NCBI GenBank assembly: GCA_040901765.1
Contig: JBBDYG010000092.1
Location: 25,794-89,793, forward strand
Direction of reading: 5' to 3'
DNA from: JBBDYG01 sp040901765
GTDB taxonomy: Bacteria; Planctomycetota; Planctomycetia; Pirellulales; Lacipirellulaceae
Length of the DNA stretch: 64,000 nucleotides
Below the pieces are notes generated by a model that saw only the letters and a program-made list of their open reading frames with translations, was not told the DNA's origin and did no database searches. This document shows positions 8,433 to 15,791 of this stretch, piece after piece. A program made the position numbers and the translations under genes. Each line of letters opens with the position of its first letter. Position 1 is the stretch's first letter.

Positions 8433-9302
8433 TTATGCGACGCGGCGCGGTGGAGCCGTCGCGGCTGGCTCGATGGCAGCCACCCAAGTGAGTTGCTTAC
8501 GGGCGACGCGCTTGCGGCGGCCGAGCCGCTGGGCCAGGTCGAGGATGCCAGGGGCGAAACGCTTGAGCAGATAGAGCGCCCGGGCGACTGGCTCGACAAC
8601 CACGAGAGCCTGATCTCGGCGGAGGGCTTTCACGGCGGCGCGGGCCACGCGCTGGGGGGTCGTGCAGAGCCACTTCGGGGGCCGCTTCGTGTGCTTGCTG
8701 CCGGAAGGAAGTCTCGCGTTGCGAAACAGATTCGTGTCCACCAGCCCGGGACAAATTGCCGTGACCCCCAAGCCGAGCCGGCCATATTCTGCCCGCAGGG
8801 ACTCACTGTAGCCGACCAAGCCGAACTTCGACGTGGAGTACGCCACGACGCGCGGCAAGCCGACTAGTCCGAGGATACTACAGATGTTGAGCACGTGCGC
8901 TTCGGGCCGGGCCAGCAAAGTTGGCAGCAGCAAGGAAGTGAGCCGCACCGGGGCGCGTAGATTCACGTCGATCAAATAGTCCCAGTGCTCAACAGGCATC
9001 TGTGCCGTATGGCCGTAGTAGGTGACCCCGGCGTTGTTGACGAGGATATCGACACCGCGCCAGCGACTGTTCACCAGCTCGACGAGGGCTTGCAAGTGAT
9101 CAGTTTGGGCAACGTCGCACGGGCGGGCGATTACCTCGACGGACCACTTGCGCGCCTCGGCGACAACATTCGTCAGCCCCGGTTCGTCGGTATCGACGAG
9201 CATCAGATGCGTTCCCGCCTGCGCAAGCTCGAGGGCCACGGCGCGACCGATGCCCGAGGCGGCGCCGGTGATTAACGCACGTTTCCCTGCGAGCTTACGC
9301 AC
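8433..9302 (-). CDS. Short-chain dehydrogenase/reductase (SDR)
   Basis: 289 residues, a classical SDR. It has the nucleotide-binding TGAASGIG at 12-19, NNAG at 89-92, catalytic Ser142, Tyr155 and Lys159 (YSTSK), and the PG motif after the active site. Asp37 at the end of the second beta strand favours NAD(H) over NADP(H). A C-terminal extension rich in Arg, Lys and Leu may bind membranes or a partner. The gene lies 64 nt downstream of the SyrB2-like oxygenase on the same strand, so the two probably form an operon. It would oxidise or reduce a hydroxyl/carbonyl of the same substrate or product; the substrate is unknown. Confidence 0.85.
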   Translation of the reverse strand: MRKLAGKRALITGAASGIGRAVALELAQAGTHLMLVDTDEPGLTNVVAEARKWSVEVIARPCDVAQTDHLQALVELVNSRWRGVDILVNNAGVTYYGHTAQMPVEHWDYLIDVNLRAPVRLTSLLLPTLLARPEAHVLNICSILGLVGLPRVVAYSTSKFGLVGYSESLRAEYGRLGLGVTAICPGLVDTNLFRNARLPSGSKHTKRPPKWLCTTPQRVARAAVKALRRDQALVVVEPVARALYLLKRFAPGILDLAQRLGRRKRVARKQLTWVAAIEPAATAPPRRVA

Positions 9303-9366
9303 GGCTCCCCCCCGGGATGAAATGGCTGGCTGGGGTCGTCGCGAAGCGAAGCCCCCCAGCAGTGGA

Positions 9367-10470
9367 TTACGCGGCTTTGCGGAGCGGTTCTTCTTCCGCC
9401 CACCGCTCGAGCTGCTCGGGCGGGATGGTGCGGCTGAGTTTCAAGCGATCCTCGCCGCGAAGCTGGCAGACGCCCCACTTGTCGAGAAAGTATTTACCGC
9501 CGTTGTACACGCTGCGGTAGTACTTCTTATTTGGGTAGGCGGCCACGTTGGTCGGTATCACTCGCAAGTTGAACGCCAGACGATAGCGATCGGTGGTGTT
9601 CGGTCCCGAGCCGTGAACGCAGCGTTCGGTGAAGATGATGAACTGTCCCGCCTTGACCGGCACCTCGTGCCAGGGAACTTTGTTCTCATCGAAATCGAGC
9701 GTGTAGGCGGCGTTGTAAAAGCCCTCTTCGCCGCCGAATTTTATCGGCCGCATGCGGTCGTGGGTGCCCGGCGCGAATCGCATGCAGCCGTTCTCATGCG
9801 TCGCGTCGTCCACGGCGATCCAGACGGTAAGCTGAAAGATCTCGCTGCGGTCGGCAGGGAAAATAGCCGGGTCTTGGTAATCCTCGACCATGAACGTGCT
9901 GGCGTGGTGCCACTGAATCGTTGGGGCTTTCGGGCCTTTGTAAAAAATCTGCGACCGCCAACAGAGCAGGTCCGGTCCCAGAATCTGCGCCACGCGCTCC
10001 GTGATTGCCGGCGACTTCATGTAGTTCCACAACCGCGGATTCTCGAAATGGCGGTCCCGCGGCGTGACGAAGTTATAGGTCTTCGACTTCGTCTGCTCGA
10101 TCGCCAGCAAGTCCTTCTTGAAGTCTTGCATCTGCTCGCGCGAGAAAGCGTCGAAGGGGCCGATGAAGCCGTTCTCGTAGAACTGCTTTAGCTGTTCGTG
10201 CGAGAGTTGATACTCGGGAGCGACTTGTGCCTTCGGCTCGATCTTCGCCGGCATCTTGAAATAGCACGGCTGATCGATGAAGGCCTTGGTGACTCGCGAC
10301 TTCAGCAACATGCCGAACATCTCGAAATCCCAATTCTTGACGATCGACTTGAGGTCGCGCGGCAGGATCGACGTCGGAAGCCTTAAGAATTTGTAAGCGG
10401 CCAAGCCCGATAGGGCGGCCATGATCGGGATGCGCTGCCACAGGGGCCGCACCTTCGGATGCAGATTCAT
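9367..10470 (-). CDS. Fe(II)/2-oxoglutarate enzyme resembling SyrB2-type halogenases (PhyH superfamily)
   Basis: 367 residues from the ATG at 10470, which has GGAG 8 nt upstream; a GTG two codons earlier is too close to that site. The fold is phytanoyl-CoA dioxygenase-like. The proximal iron motif reads WHHASTF, with His188-His189-Ala190, where hydroxylases have His-x-Asp; Ala or Gly here leaves room for a halide and marks the SyrB2 and WelO5 halogenases. Further agreement with the SyrB2 family as I remember it: LTVWIAVDDA, NGC-x-[RQ]F-x-PGT, AGQFIIF (274-280), distal His286 in CVHGSG, and Arg297 for 2-oxoglutarate in YRLAFNLR. SyrB2 acts on carrier-bound amino acids; no NRPS or carrier gene is nearby, so the substrate is unknown. 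A hydroxylase with altered ligands remains possible. Confidence 0.7.
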   Translation of the reverse strand: MNLHPKVRPLWQRIPIMAALSGLAAYKFLRLPTSILPRDLKSIVKNWDFEMFGMLLKSRVTKAFIDQPCYFKMPAKIEPKAQVAPEYQLSHEQLKQFYENGFIGPFDAFSREQMQDFKKDLLAIEQTKSKTYNFVTPRDRHFENPRLWNYMKSPAITERVAQILGPDLLCWRSQIFYKGPKAPTIQWHHASTFMVEDYQDPAIFPADRSEIFQLTVWIAVDDATHENGCMRFAPGTHDRMRPIKFGGEEGFYNAAYTLDFDENKVPWHEVPVKAGQFIIFTERCVHGSGPNTTDRYRLAFNLRVIPTNVAAYPNKKYYRSVYNGGKYFLDKWGVCQLRGEDRLKLSRTIPPEQLERWAEEEPLRKAA

Positions 10471-10561
10471 CGCCACGACTCCAAGGGGGACGACCGCCGC
10501 CAGCTAGCGCGGCGTCGCGGCCACGCACCGTAAGCTGGAACAGTTCTTATGGATTATCGGA

Positions 10562-10639
10562 CCGTTACCGGTTGGGAGATTAGCAACGGCTGGAAACCCG
10601 CACTGCTAGCTCCCAGCCCGTGGAAAATCCCGGTAACGG
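10562..10639. repeat. Bipartite inverted repeat in a divergent intergenic region
   Basis: CCGTTACCGG (10562-10571) pairs with CCGGTAACGG (10630-10639), and the inner TGGGAG (10573-10578) pairs with CTCCCA (10610-10615). It lies between the divergent halogenase-like and VKOR genes and could be an operator or a structured leader. No clear sigma-70 boxes were found in the 277-bp region. Confidence 0.55.
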
Positions 10640-10747
10640 GCCGTTTCGCGCGGCTTAGGCCATTCATTCGCCAGGCATCGGGACATATACTCCAAGGAGC
10701 GATTCAATCATCCGGCGATCGCCGGTAAATTCCAGGAGCCACCGACA

Positions 10748-12283
10748 GTGTTTGCTGATAGCTTGCACGAGCGAGGCACCCATCGAGGACTTTCCTGGAT
10801 GCTTTGGCCCACACGACTGCTGTCGTTGGCGGCGCTAGCGATTGCCGGCTACTTGTTTTGGGCACACACCACGGGAACGCCGATCGCCGGGTGCGATCCG
10901 ACGAGTGGATTGGGCTGTGGCGAGGCGCTTTCCAGCCGCTGGTCGGTGTGGTTTGGGATACCGGTACTATGGATCGGCGCAGCCTGCTACGCGGTGATCT
11001 TTGTTGCGAGTTGGGGACTGGCCCGGCATGGTGAGGGCGTCAGCGCTTTCGCCTGGCGAACGTTCGTCGCCGCCGTGGTTCTTGCCGCGGGAGCGGGGCT
11101 TTGGTTCCTCGGGTTGCAACTCGTTGGTGAGTCGAGTCTCTGTCCTTATTGCATCGCGATCCATGCCTGTGGATTGATGATTGCGACCCTCGTCGGCGTT
11201 TATTTGCTCGCGAATCGGATGGCCGAGCAGCGTCAGCCCGGGGCGGCCAATTTGGTGGGTTTGCGTTCGACCTTGGGTTCGCGCACTACGCCGATCGCGT
11301 CCATTCAATCTCCGCTGGCGCTCCCGTCGCTGGCATTGTCCTATGTGATTTCAATCTTAGCTTTATCGGCACTCGTGAGCGGGCAAGTCTTGTTTGCTCC
11401 GCCGCAGTATCTAGTGGCGGATGGGCAGCTAGATCAGCCGGTCGACTTGGATGCGCCATCCACGAAAGCGACGCCGGAGAGAAATGTCGATTCTGCGACC
11501 GATTCGGCGCCGTCTGCAGCCGATGCGACGCCACCGGTTGTGGAAGGCGATGCGGTCGATGACGAAAACCGGCATGAAGTTCTCAAAGTCGATCCCAGCG
11601 TCAATTCGGCAGCGTCGAAGGAGTCAGCCGCGGCGGAAGCGCTTGCAAAAATTACCAGCGGACGACGTAAGACAGGAAACCGCACGGTCGAATTGCTCAA
11701 GGGCAAACTTAAGATCGACACGTACGAGCATCCGGTGTTGGGCAACCCCGACGCGGAACACGTGATCGTCGAGTTTTTTGATTACAAGTGTCCCCATTGC
11801 CGACTCATGCACAAGTTCGTCGCCGAATCGCTGCCAAAGTATGGCGAACAGTTGGCGATTGTCATGCTTCCGGTTCCCAATGACATTCTCTGCAACCGGT
11901 ATGTTCGGCAGGGAGGAGAAGATCATCGCGGCGCGTGTAAGCTCGCGAATCTGGCCATTGCGACCGCCGATCTTGATCCCCTGACTTTCGTTAGGTTGCA
12001 CGATTGGATCATGGATCAGGAACACCCTCCGAGCTATTCCAGCAGTTTGCGGCGTGCTAGCCAGACGATTGATCAGAGTAAATTGATCGGACAGCTTGCG
12101 CGAGCCGATGTCCCCGAGCGCGTGCAGCGGTACATCGAACTGTTTGCCACGATGAGCCGAACCGTCAAGTCGTCGCTGCCGATGCAAATCGTGGGCGATG
12201 AGGTGATCTCGGGCGCGCCGGCGTCCGCGCAAGAGCTAAGCGACCTGTGGGAACAAAAACTGGGGATCAAGCCGGTGCAGTAG
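10748..12283 (+). CDS. Vitamin K epoxide reductase-like membrane protein fused to DsbA-like thioredoxin
   Basis: 511 residues starting at GTG 10748, with AGGAG 9 nt upstream. The N-terminal 160 residues form a four-helix VKOR domain. Loop cysteines are Cys49 and Cys57 (C-x7-C, followed by GEAL) and the quinone-side CPYC is at 132-135. Another hydrophobic segment near 187-215 is followed by a low-complexity acidic linker. The last 175 residues are a DsbA/thioredoxin-like domain with VEFFDYKCPHC, active-site CPHC at 348-351. Such fusions pass electrons from new disulfides in exported proteins to quinones, replacing DsbB plus DsbA. This fits a neighbourhood rich in exported Cys-containing proteins. 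Its end overlaps the convergent DUF202 gene by 17 bp. Confidence 0.85.
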   Translation: MFADSLHERGTHRGLSWMLWPTRLLSLAALAIAGYLFWAHTTGTPIAGCDPTSGLGCGEALSSRWSVWFGIPVLWIGAACYAVIFVASWGLARHGEGVSAFAWRTFVAAVVLAAGAGLWFLGLQLVGESSLCPYCIAIHACGLMIATLVGVYLLANRMAEQRQPGAANLVGLRSTLGSRTTPIASIQSPLALPSLALSYVISILALSALVSGQVLFAPPQYLVADGQLDQPVDLDAPSTKATPERNVDSATDSAPSAADATPPVVEGDAVDDENRHEVLKVDPSVNSAASKESAAAEALAKITSGRRKTGNRTVELLKGKLKIDTYEHPVLGNPDAEHVIVEFFDYKCPHCRLMHKFVAESLPKYGEQLAIVMLPVPNDILCNRYVRQGGEDHRGACKLANLAIATADLDPLTFVRLHDWIMDQEHPPSYSSSLRRASQTIDQSKLIGQLARADVPERVQRYIELFATMSRTVKSSLPMQIVGDEVISGAPASAQELSDLWEQKLGIKPVQ

Positions 12284-12725
12284 CGCAATCGCGGATGTCA
12301 GTTGTGAGCGTCGCCGCGTTGGGCTTTCCCGCCCCGCTGCCGTTAACGCCCCCGGCCAAATAAATTGCGAGCATAATGCCCAGCAATACAAGCACGCCCG
12401 TCAGCACGAGGCTTGGCATGCTGGAATAACGACGTGGCAAATCTTGTGGCGGCAATTCGCTGCGGAACTTCCAGTGCTGCCAACCGGCAATGGCGACCGC
12501 CGCAGTACCCAGCAACACAAAGCCGACGCCCAGGACCGTCGAACTGGTCAGTGACGTCGGATCGTGCTGGCCCCGCATGAGCCGCAGAAAAAGCCCGAAC
12601 CGGGCGACGAGAAAGCCGATCCCAATCACCGCCAGCCCCGTCCGATGCCAGGCGAGGAGCGTTCGTTCGGCGGCAAAGTAGACACGCGGGTCGTGGTAAT
12701 CGGTGATCTGCGCCTTTTCAATCAC
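12267..12725 (-). CDS. DUF202 (YidH-like) membrane protein
   Basis: 152 residues, three transmembrane helices. The N-terminal DPRVYFAAERTLLAWHRTGL is the DUF202 signature (R-x-x-LAW-x-RT). Helices lie at about 33-52, 70-90 and 112-132. Function is unknown in the family; it is an inner-membrane protein. It lies 18 nt downstream of the cytosine-deaminase-like gene, so the two may be cotranscribed. The C-terminal codons overlap the end of the VKOR gene on the other strand. Confidence 0.8.
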   Translation of the reverse strand: MIEKAQITDYHDPRVYFAAERTLLAWHRTGLAVIGIGFLVARFGLFLRLMRGQHDPTSLTSSTVLGVGFVLLGTAAVAIAGWQHWKFRSELPPQDLPRRYSSMPSLVLTGVLVLLGIMLAIYLAGGVNGSGAGKPNAATLTTDIRDCATAPA

Positions 12726-12743
12726 GGTCCGGAGCTATCCTGT

Positions 12744-13301
12744 TTATCGTTTTTCGATCCGACGCCAAACTTCTTCATGCGATAGACCCGCGCTGGGATC
12801 ATTCATGAGCTCGTCCCGCCGGCGCAGAATTTCATGTTCCATCAGTTGCAGTTCTCCGATGTCCTCATTCCACAGCGTCGGATGTTGCTTGATGAAATCC
12901 TGCAATAGCTGGTAGCACTGCGGGTCATCGACAACCACCAGTTCTACACCGCGTGAGCGCAGGTATTCTTCCGGGCCGCGAAAGGTGCGGTTCTCGCCGA
13001 TCACAATCTTGGGAATCTTGTATAGCAGGCTGGCGCCGCTGCACATATCGCAGGGCGAGAGCGTGGTGTAGAGCGTCGCCCGGCAGTAGTCATGGGGAGT
13101 GAGCCGCCCGGCGTTTTCGAGCGCGTCCATCTCCGCGTGCAAGATCGCACTACCGCGCTGGACGCGACGATTGTGTCCCCGGCCCACGATCTCGCCGTCG
13201 ATCACCAACACCGAGCCGATCGGAATGCCCGGCTGGCCAGCGGTGACTTCGGCAAGTCCCTGGCGAGCTTCGGCCAACGCGACCGCTAAGAACTCATCCA
13301 T
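12744..13301 (-). CDS. Yeast FCY1-type cytosine/nucleoside deaminase with an extra C-terminal tail
   Basis: 185 residues. The zinc site is HAE (55-57) plus SPCDMC with Cys84 and Cys87. The whole sequence up to EDIGE (146-150) tracks the fungal cytosine deaminase Fcy1: PIGSVLV, GRGHN, GSAILHAE, LENAGRL, TLYTTLSPCDMC, GEN-x-x-F and VVVDD-x-x-C are all in register. Fcy1 ends at that point. Here about 35 more residues follow, and RRRDELMNDPSAGLSHEEVW is like the end of 'addiction module component' antitoxin-like proteins. The enzyme should hydrolyse cytosine to uracil in pyrimidine salvage; guanine or other bases are possible. The tail may be a remnant of a fused neighbour or an oligomerisation element. 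Confidence 0.8.
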   Translation of the reverse strand: MDEFLAVALAEARQGLAEVTAGQPGIPIGSVLVIDGEIVGRGHNRRVQRGSAILHAEMDALENAGRLTPHDYCRATLYTTLSPCDMCSGASLLYKIPKIVIGENRTFRGPEEYLRSRGVELVVVDDPQCYQLLQDFIKQHPTLWNEDIGELQLMEHEILRRRDELMNDPSAGLSHEEVWRRIEKR

Positions 13302-13315
13302 TGCTATTCCTCTTT

Positions 13316-14128
13316 TTATTCGGATGGCACGATCGCCACCACCCGGCAGGGCGCACCGCTGCCGCCGGCGATTTTCATCGGCAGAGCGATGACTGTAAAT
13401 CCAGCCGGCGGTAGCTGCTCCAAATTCGTCACATTCTCCAGCGCGGGCACATTGTCGCGACAGAGCCGCACGTGGCTCTCGAAGTCCTGCGATTGTCCAT
13501 GATCGATACTCGCCGTGTCGATACCGACCGCGCGAATCTTGCGACGAGAAACGAGCCAGTCGGCCGCCACGGGATCGAGACCCGGGAAATGGAGCTGTGC
13601 CACGCCCTCCCGGCCGGTCGCCGTGGTGCCCAGGTACTTCACGCGATCGGGCCAGTGCTGTGCATATCCCGTCCGTAACAGCACGATCTTGTCATCGAGC
13701 GAAGCGTTGTGGCGTTGCTCCCATTCGAGCAGATCCTCGACGCTCACCTGATAATCGCAATCGACAGCGCACTTCGCGGAGACATCGACACAAGCGGCCG
13801 GCCCCATCAGACGCTCGAGCGGGATTTCGTCAACGGTCTGGCGGTTCTCGAAAAAATGGTTCGGCGCATCGATGTGCGTGCCGCCATGCTCCGCCGCGGT
13901 GAACCGGTTGGCCGAATAGTAGTAGCCACGATCGGTAAAGCCCGCCGGACCACGTTCCAGCTTGAACCCGGCCTCGGTCGGCCAATAAACGGTTTGGTCG
14001 TCGAACGGGTGCGAGAGATCGACGATGCGGCCAGATAGCGGCCGCTCGTCGGCGAATAGGCACGGGCTTGGGACCGCGACTACGAAAAACGTTACCCAGA
14101 CAACTGAACTTCGTAAAATAGAGAACAC
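13316..14128 (-). CDS. Exported cyclase family protein (kynurenine formamidase-like)
   Basis: 270 residues with a signal peptide (about 1-26, ending LFADE). The metal-binding HGGTHIDAPNHF (81-92) is the hallmark of the cyclase/KynB family (PF04199). VDLSHPFDD at the start of the domain and a later GIDTASIDHG also match. Members hydrolyse N-formylkynurenine, isatin or similar amides and lactams using Mn or Zn. The signal peptide argues for a periplasmic role and against cytoplasmic tryptophan degradation; no kyn genes are adjacent. It ends 14 nt upstream of the cytosine-deaminase-like gene, so deaminase, cyclase and DUF202 may form one minus-strand unit. Confidence 0.8.
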   Translation of the reverse strand: MFSILRSSVVWVTFFVVAVPSPCLFADERPLSGRIVDLSHPFDDQTVYWPTEAGFKLERGPAGFTDRGYYYSANRFTAAEHGGTHIDAPNHFFENRQTVDEIPLERLMGPAACVDVSAKCAVDCDYQVSVEDLLEWEQRHNASLDDKIVLLRTGYAQHWPDRVKYLGTTATGREGVAQLHFPGLDPVAADWLVSRRKIRAVGIDTASIDHGQSQDFESHVRLCRDNVPALENVTNLEQLPPAGFTVIALPMKIAGGSGAPCRVVAIVPSE

Positions 14129-14285
14129 GAGCCAAATTTCCGGTTAAGGACGCGGTTCTTGCCCAACTCAATCATCGTTCCGCAATTCTACCTCACCTTT
14201 TTTCTCATCATTTGAACTTTCGTCCAGTCTGGCGCAACCTAGTGAGTAGAGCCGAGCGCTAGTATCGGCCTGGCAAAGGAGAGGC

Positions 14286-14834
14286 ATGAGCGACCCGGCG
14301 GATCGGCTGTACGAGCAGGTGCTGTTGCTGCGGTGTCAGGCCGGAGACGAGGCGGCGTTCGTAGAGATCGTCGCCGGCTATGATCCGCGGCTGCGGTATT
14401 TCCTGCGAAAGCTGGTCCATCAAGCACATTTGGTGGACGACTTGCTGCAAGAAGTGTGGCTCGACGTGCATCGCGGGCTGCCGAAACTCAAGGAGCTTGC
14501 CGCCTTTCGAGCCTGGCTGTATCGCATCGCTCGCGACCGGGCCGTGCGTTACCTTCGCAAGAAGGAGCATGTGACCGCGCTGCCGGAAGATTTTGAACTG
14601 CTGGAAGTGGACGAGACTAATTTTACGGCCGACGATGTTGCCCACATTCATACGGCGCTCGATAAAATCCCAACGGCACAGCGCGAAGTGCTCGTGCTGC
14701 GGTACCTCGAAGAGATGCCCTACGAAGAAATCGCTCGGGTGATTTCCGCGCCGCCGGGCACCGTTCGCTCGCGTTTGCATTACGCCAAACACGCCTTGCG
14801 CCACGAACTTGAAAGGACCATGGCACATGACTGA
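14286..14834 (+). CDS. ECF-type RNA polymerase sigma factor
   Basis: 182 residues; AGGAG precedes the ATG by a short spacer. Region 2 runs from about 15 to 85 (VDDLLQEVWLDVHRGL and AFRAWLYRIARDRAVRYLRK). Region 4 is at about 120-175 (LPTAQREVLVLRYLEEMPYE-like, with EIARVISAPPGTVRSRLHYA). It is a small two-domain sigma-70 family member. The downstream membrane protein overlaps its stop codon, so translation is coupled; that partner is the likely regulator. Target promoters cannot be inferred, and no duplicated ECF promoter was recognised in front of the gene. Confidence 0.9.
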   Translation: MSDPADRLYEQVLLLRCQAGDEAAFVEIVAGYDPRLRYFLRKLVHQAHLVDDLLQEVWLDVHRGLPKLKELAAFRAWLYRIARDRAVRYLRKKEHVTALPEDFELLEVDETNFTADDVAHIHTALDKIPTAQREVLVLRYLEEMPYEEIARVISAPPGTVRSRLHYAKHALRHELERTMAHD

Positions 14835-15336
14835 AAAACAACTGGGCCAAGCTCTGCTGGACCTCAATCTTTCCGCCGGGACGGGTGCCGCCGATCCGAA
14901 ACAACTCACCCACAAGATTCTGTCGCAAGACGAACGCCGCGTCAGGCGCTGGACTTGGGTGACGATCGTGCTGTGGGTGCTGGCGGCGCTGATGGTGTTG
15001 TGGATGTTTATTGCAATGGGGCTGCTGATGCCATTTCAGGCCAAGATTCACCAAGAGATGCAAGCGCGTGAAGCCAAGGCGGACGGGGCACTATCTGTTC
15101 ACGGGCCTCGCCTGACTGATAAGGAGCTTAAGAGTGCGCAAGAGTCGGCGCAGGTGTTCTCCCTGATGATTACCCTCGGCGTGGCGGGATCGGTCGGCAT
15201 GTTGGGCCTCGCCACGCTGTCGGCAGTGCTGCTGGTGCTTGCTTCCCGAAGGGCGACCCTACGGCAGATCAACGCGAGTTTGCTCGAAATTTCGGAGCAA
15301 CTCAAGACAATGCGGGCAGGGCCAAGCCACGGGTAA
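14827..15336 (+). CDS. Membrane protein translationally coupled to ECF sigma factor, candidate anti-sigma factor
   Basis: 169 residues from the ATG at 14827, which overlaps the end of the sigma gene by 8 nt. An in-frame start at 14809 is less likely. A cytoplasmic N-terminus of about 40 residues (rich in Lys, Arg, Glu) precedes a transmembrane helix at about 43-66. A periplasmic-side stretch follows, then a second helix at about 107-130 and a helical tail. No zinc-binding HxxxCxxC motif is present, so it is not a standard ZAS anti-sigma factor. Overlap with the sigma gene and the two-helix topology suggest it senses a membrane or envelope signal for that sigma; this is inference from context. 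Confidence 0.65.
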   Translation: MTEKQLGQALLDLNLSAGTGAADPKQLTHKILSQDERRVRRWTWVTIVLWVLAALMVLWMFIAMGLLMPFQAKIHQEMQAREAKADGALSVHGPRLTDKELKSAQESAQVFSLMITLGVAGSVGMLGLATLSAVLLVLASRRATLRQINASLLEISEQLKTMRAGPSHG

Positions 15337-15387
15337 TCGTGGAACTGCTAATGGACGCTAAAGATACGCTAATAATCGGACACTTCC

Positions 15388-15735
15388 TCATTGGCGCCCA
15401 TTAGCGTCGATCAGCGGTTTTCCCAACTGTTTCTGGACGAGCTCCACCAAATCGTCCCGATCGCGAACGCGGGTTCGGGAATCAACGTAGACGCTTTCGA
15501 CTTCGCCGATCGTTGTCGCCACGCCGCTCCGCTTCAGCACGATGTACGATTCGACCAACAACAGAGGCGGGTTACCACGCAGCCGCATGGCGATGATTGT
15601 TACCAGCGGAACGGGCGTGCCATAGAGAACCGCGCGCAGCCAGGGGCGGGCAAGCATCAAAAAGATTACCGCCACCCCAAGCATTAGACAAAGGAGCAGA
15701 ACTAACGCGATGATGAATGCGAATTCCGGTGGCAT
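15388..15735 (-). CDS. Short membrane protein resembling the N-terminal part of flotillin-like FloA
   Basis: 115 residues. A long hydrophobic N-terminal hairpin (about 5-45) is followed by IIAMRLRGNPPLLLVESYI, LKRSGVATTIGEVESVYVD and RDDLVELVQKQL. This order recalls the start of FloA/YqfA-type flotillin-like proteins, where a re-entrant membrane hairpin is followed by a MRLR segment and a GLDVTINQLESHYLAGG-like stretch. FloA proteins are about 330 residues, so this one lacks the scaffold domain. It may be a stand-alone family or a truncated relative. A role in membrane microdomains is possible only by analogy. Confidence 0.5.
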   Translation of the reverse strand: MPPEFAFIIALVLLLCLMLGVAVIFLMLARPWLRAVLYGTPVPLVTIIAMRLRGNPPLLLVESYIVLKRSGVATTIGEVESVYVDSRTRVRDRDDLVELVQKQLGKPLIDANGRQ

Positions 15736-15791
15736 ATCTCTTCACCTCGCGATAGCACAGCCGCCGCGCCGACCCAAGATGAGTCGGCCAT

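Noticed and set aside
9148..10191. 347-residue plus-strand open frame
   Set aside because: Antisense shadow of the SyrB2-like gene and the SDR.
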